Source: Kouleothrix aurantiaca
Lineage (GTDB): Bacteria > Chloroflexota > Chloroflexia > Chloroflexales > Roseiflexaceae
NCBI GenBank assembly: GCA_001399705.1
Contig: LJCR01000176.1
Coordinates: forward strand, 1-5,674
Length of the DNA: 5,674 nt
Direction: 5' to 3'
Under the pieces are notes generated by a model. That model worked only from the letters and a program-made list of their open reading frames with translations, made no database searches and was not told where the DNA came from. The translations under genes were made by a program, and so were the position numbers. Positions 4,940 to 5,674 of the stretch are shown here, in pieces (the stretch's first letter is position 1; every line of letters begins with the position of its first letter).

Positions 4940-5674
4940 CTACTCTATTCGCGCAGCAGCCACGCGCTCGCGCAGGAGTGGTTCGCGGATGGCGCGGGCG
5001 TCGAGCGCGCCCGCGCCAAGAAAGCGCACAAAGCGCGCAAAACCGCGTGCCAGTGCCGTGGCAAAAGCTTCGTCGTCGCCATGGGCCGCGTCTTCCAGCC
5101 ACAGGCCGAGGATCACATAGGTGTTGCTCGCGCGGTCGAGCTTGCTGTCGAAGCGCGCCACCAGCCGGTCGCCCCACAGCACCGGCAGGGTGTAGTAGCC
5201 ATACGTGCGCAGGTGCGCGGGCTTGTACACTTCCCAGATATACTCGAAGCCAAACAGCGTTTTGGCGCGCCCGCGCGCGCTGACGTGGTCGAGCGGGGCG
5301 AGGAATACGGCTTCTTCGGTGGTGGTAGTTTCGAGCGGCTGCCACGCGGCCGGCACGCGCCCGGCGTTCAGCTCCTCCAGCAGCGCGGCGTCGCTGCCAA
5401 GCGCATAGTGCAGCGCCTTCCAGCCCTCCACCTTCACCTCGATGATCGCGCCATCGGCCAGCAGCGCCGCGCGCGTTTGCGCCCCGGTGGTGGCGGTCAG
5501 GCCGCGATGAAAGGAGTCCTGTGGGCGCCGCATCTGCGAGAGGCCGGAGAAGCTGATGTCTTTGGTGATCAGAAAGCGATCGGTCGCTTCGTCGCTGGCT
5601 TCGCGAATCAGCTCGGCCGGCGGGACGGCCTCGGTGAGCGCATATACGCGCTCGAAGCGCTCGCGGTGGTGCGT
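4940..5674 (-). CDS. YcaQ-type (HTH_42) winged-helix protein, C-terminal 244 residues
   Basis: The gene enters from the right edge; 244 residues and the TAG stop (4940-4942) are visible. The first visible residues are HHRERFERVYALTEAV, matching the mid-protein 'ERVYxLTE' segment of the family. Then comes the winged-helix part with LADGAIIEVKVEGWKALHYA (about visible 73-92). After it stand the family's strongest signatures: EEAVFLAPLDHVSARGRAKT, LFGFEYIWEVYKP and YGYYTLPVLWGDRLVARFD (visible 120-180). Full-length relatives have roughly 370-420 residues, so about the first 130-170 residues lie outside. Escherichia coli YcaQ and Streptomyces AlkX/AZL-type relatives are DNA glycosylases that unhook alkylation or interstrand crosslinks. 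The QxD/QxQ catalytic motif is in the N-terminal part and cannot be checked here, so activity is inferred from family only. The Met at 5533 is internal, not a start. Confidence 0.9.
   Translation of the reverse strand, partial: THHRERFERVYALTEAVPPAELIREASDEATDRFLITKDISFSGLSQMRRPQDSFHRGLTATTGAQTRAALLADGAIIEVKVEGWKALHYALGSDAALLEELNAGRVPAAWQPLETTTTEEAVFLAPLDHVSARGRAKTLFGFEYIWEVYKPAHLRTYGYYTLPVLWGDRLVARFDSKLDRASNTYVILGLWLEDAAHGDDEAFATALARGFARFVRFLGAGALDARAIREPLLRERVAAARIE

Noticed and set aside
4875..5345. Upstream extension of the 140-residue frame (to 297 residues)
   Set aside because: The added part overlaps the YcaQ-like gene in another frame and is a low-complexity Arg/Pro/Ala string. A good ribosome site marks the shorter start.

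Overview
The window looks like ordinary bacterial chromosome. It is GC-rich and codon-biased over most of its length, with short genes packed on the minus strand, frequent GTG/ATG starts and clear Shine-Dalgarno sites. The protein mix (a YcaQ-type winged-helix protein, a YjbR/MmcQ protein, small GNAT acetyltransferases, a SnoaL-like protein, a signal-anchored TolB-like propeller) and the nomadic CACAGAG-type intergenic repeats would fit a member of the Chloroflexota. That taxonomic guess is impressionistic and no marker gene is present.

Layout from left to right. Positions 1-115 (minus) hold the N-terminus of a probable alpha/beta hydrolase that runs off the left edge. Positions 209-1633 (minus) encode a 474-residue membrane-anchored seven-motif beta-propeller of the PD40/TolB type, with visibly lower GC than its neighbours. 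Positions 1634-2044 are a 411-base divergent intergenic region with a good minus-strand promoter, a plus-strand -10 box and several patches of repeat-like sequence. Positions 2045-2254 (plus) encode the only plus-strand gene, an orphan 69-residue helical protein.

From 2267 to the right edge every gene is on the minus strand. In transcription order these are: the C-terminal part of a YcaQ/HTH_42 protein (enters from the right edge, ends 4940); an unrecognised 140-residue protein (4452-4874) with its own likely promoter; an intergenic region with a long perfect-armed palindrome of the CACAGAG family; and then a probable operon of a YjbR/MmcQ protein (3845-4216), a SnoaL/NTF2-like protein (3462-3824) and a GNAT acetyltransferase (2933-3436). 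A short leftover of a Gfo/Idh/MocA oxidoreductase C-terminus follows (about 2763-2894), then a second GNAT acetyltransferase (2267-2743) whose real start is a GTG.

I see no defence system, mobile-element transposase, CRISPR array, tRNA or rRNA. The items most worth a second look are the palindromic repeat and its relative about 2.5 kb away, the oxidoreductase remnant wedged between two acetyltransferase genes, the composite repeat region at 1820-1976, and the two small unrecognised proteins.
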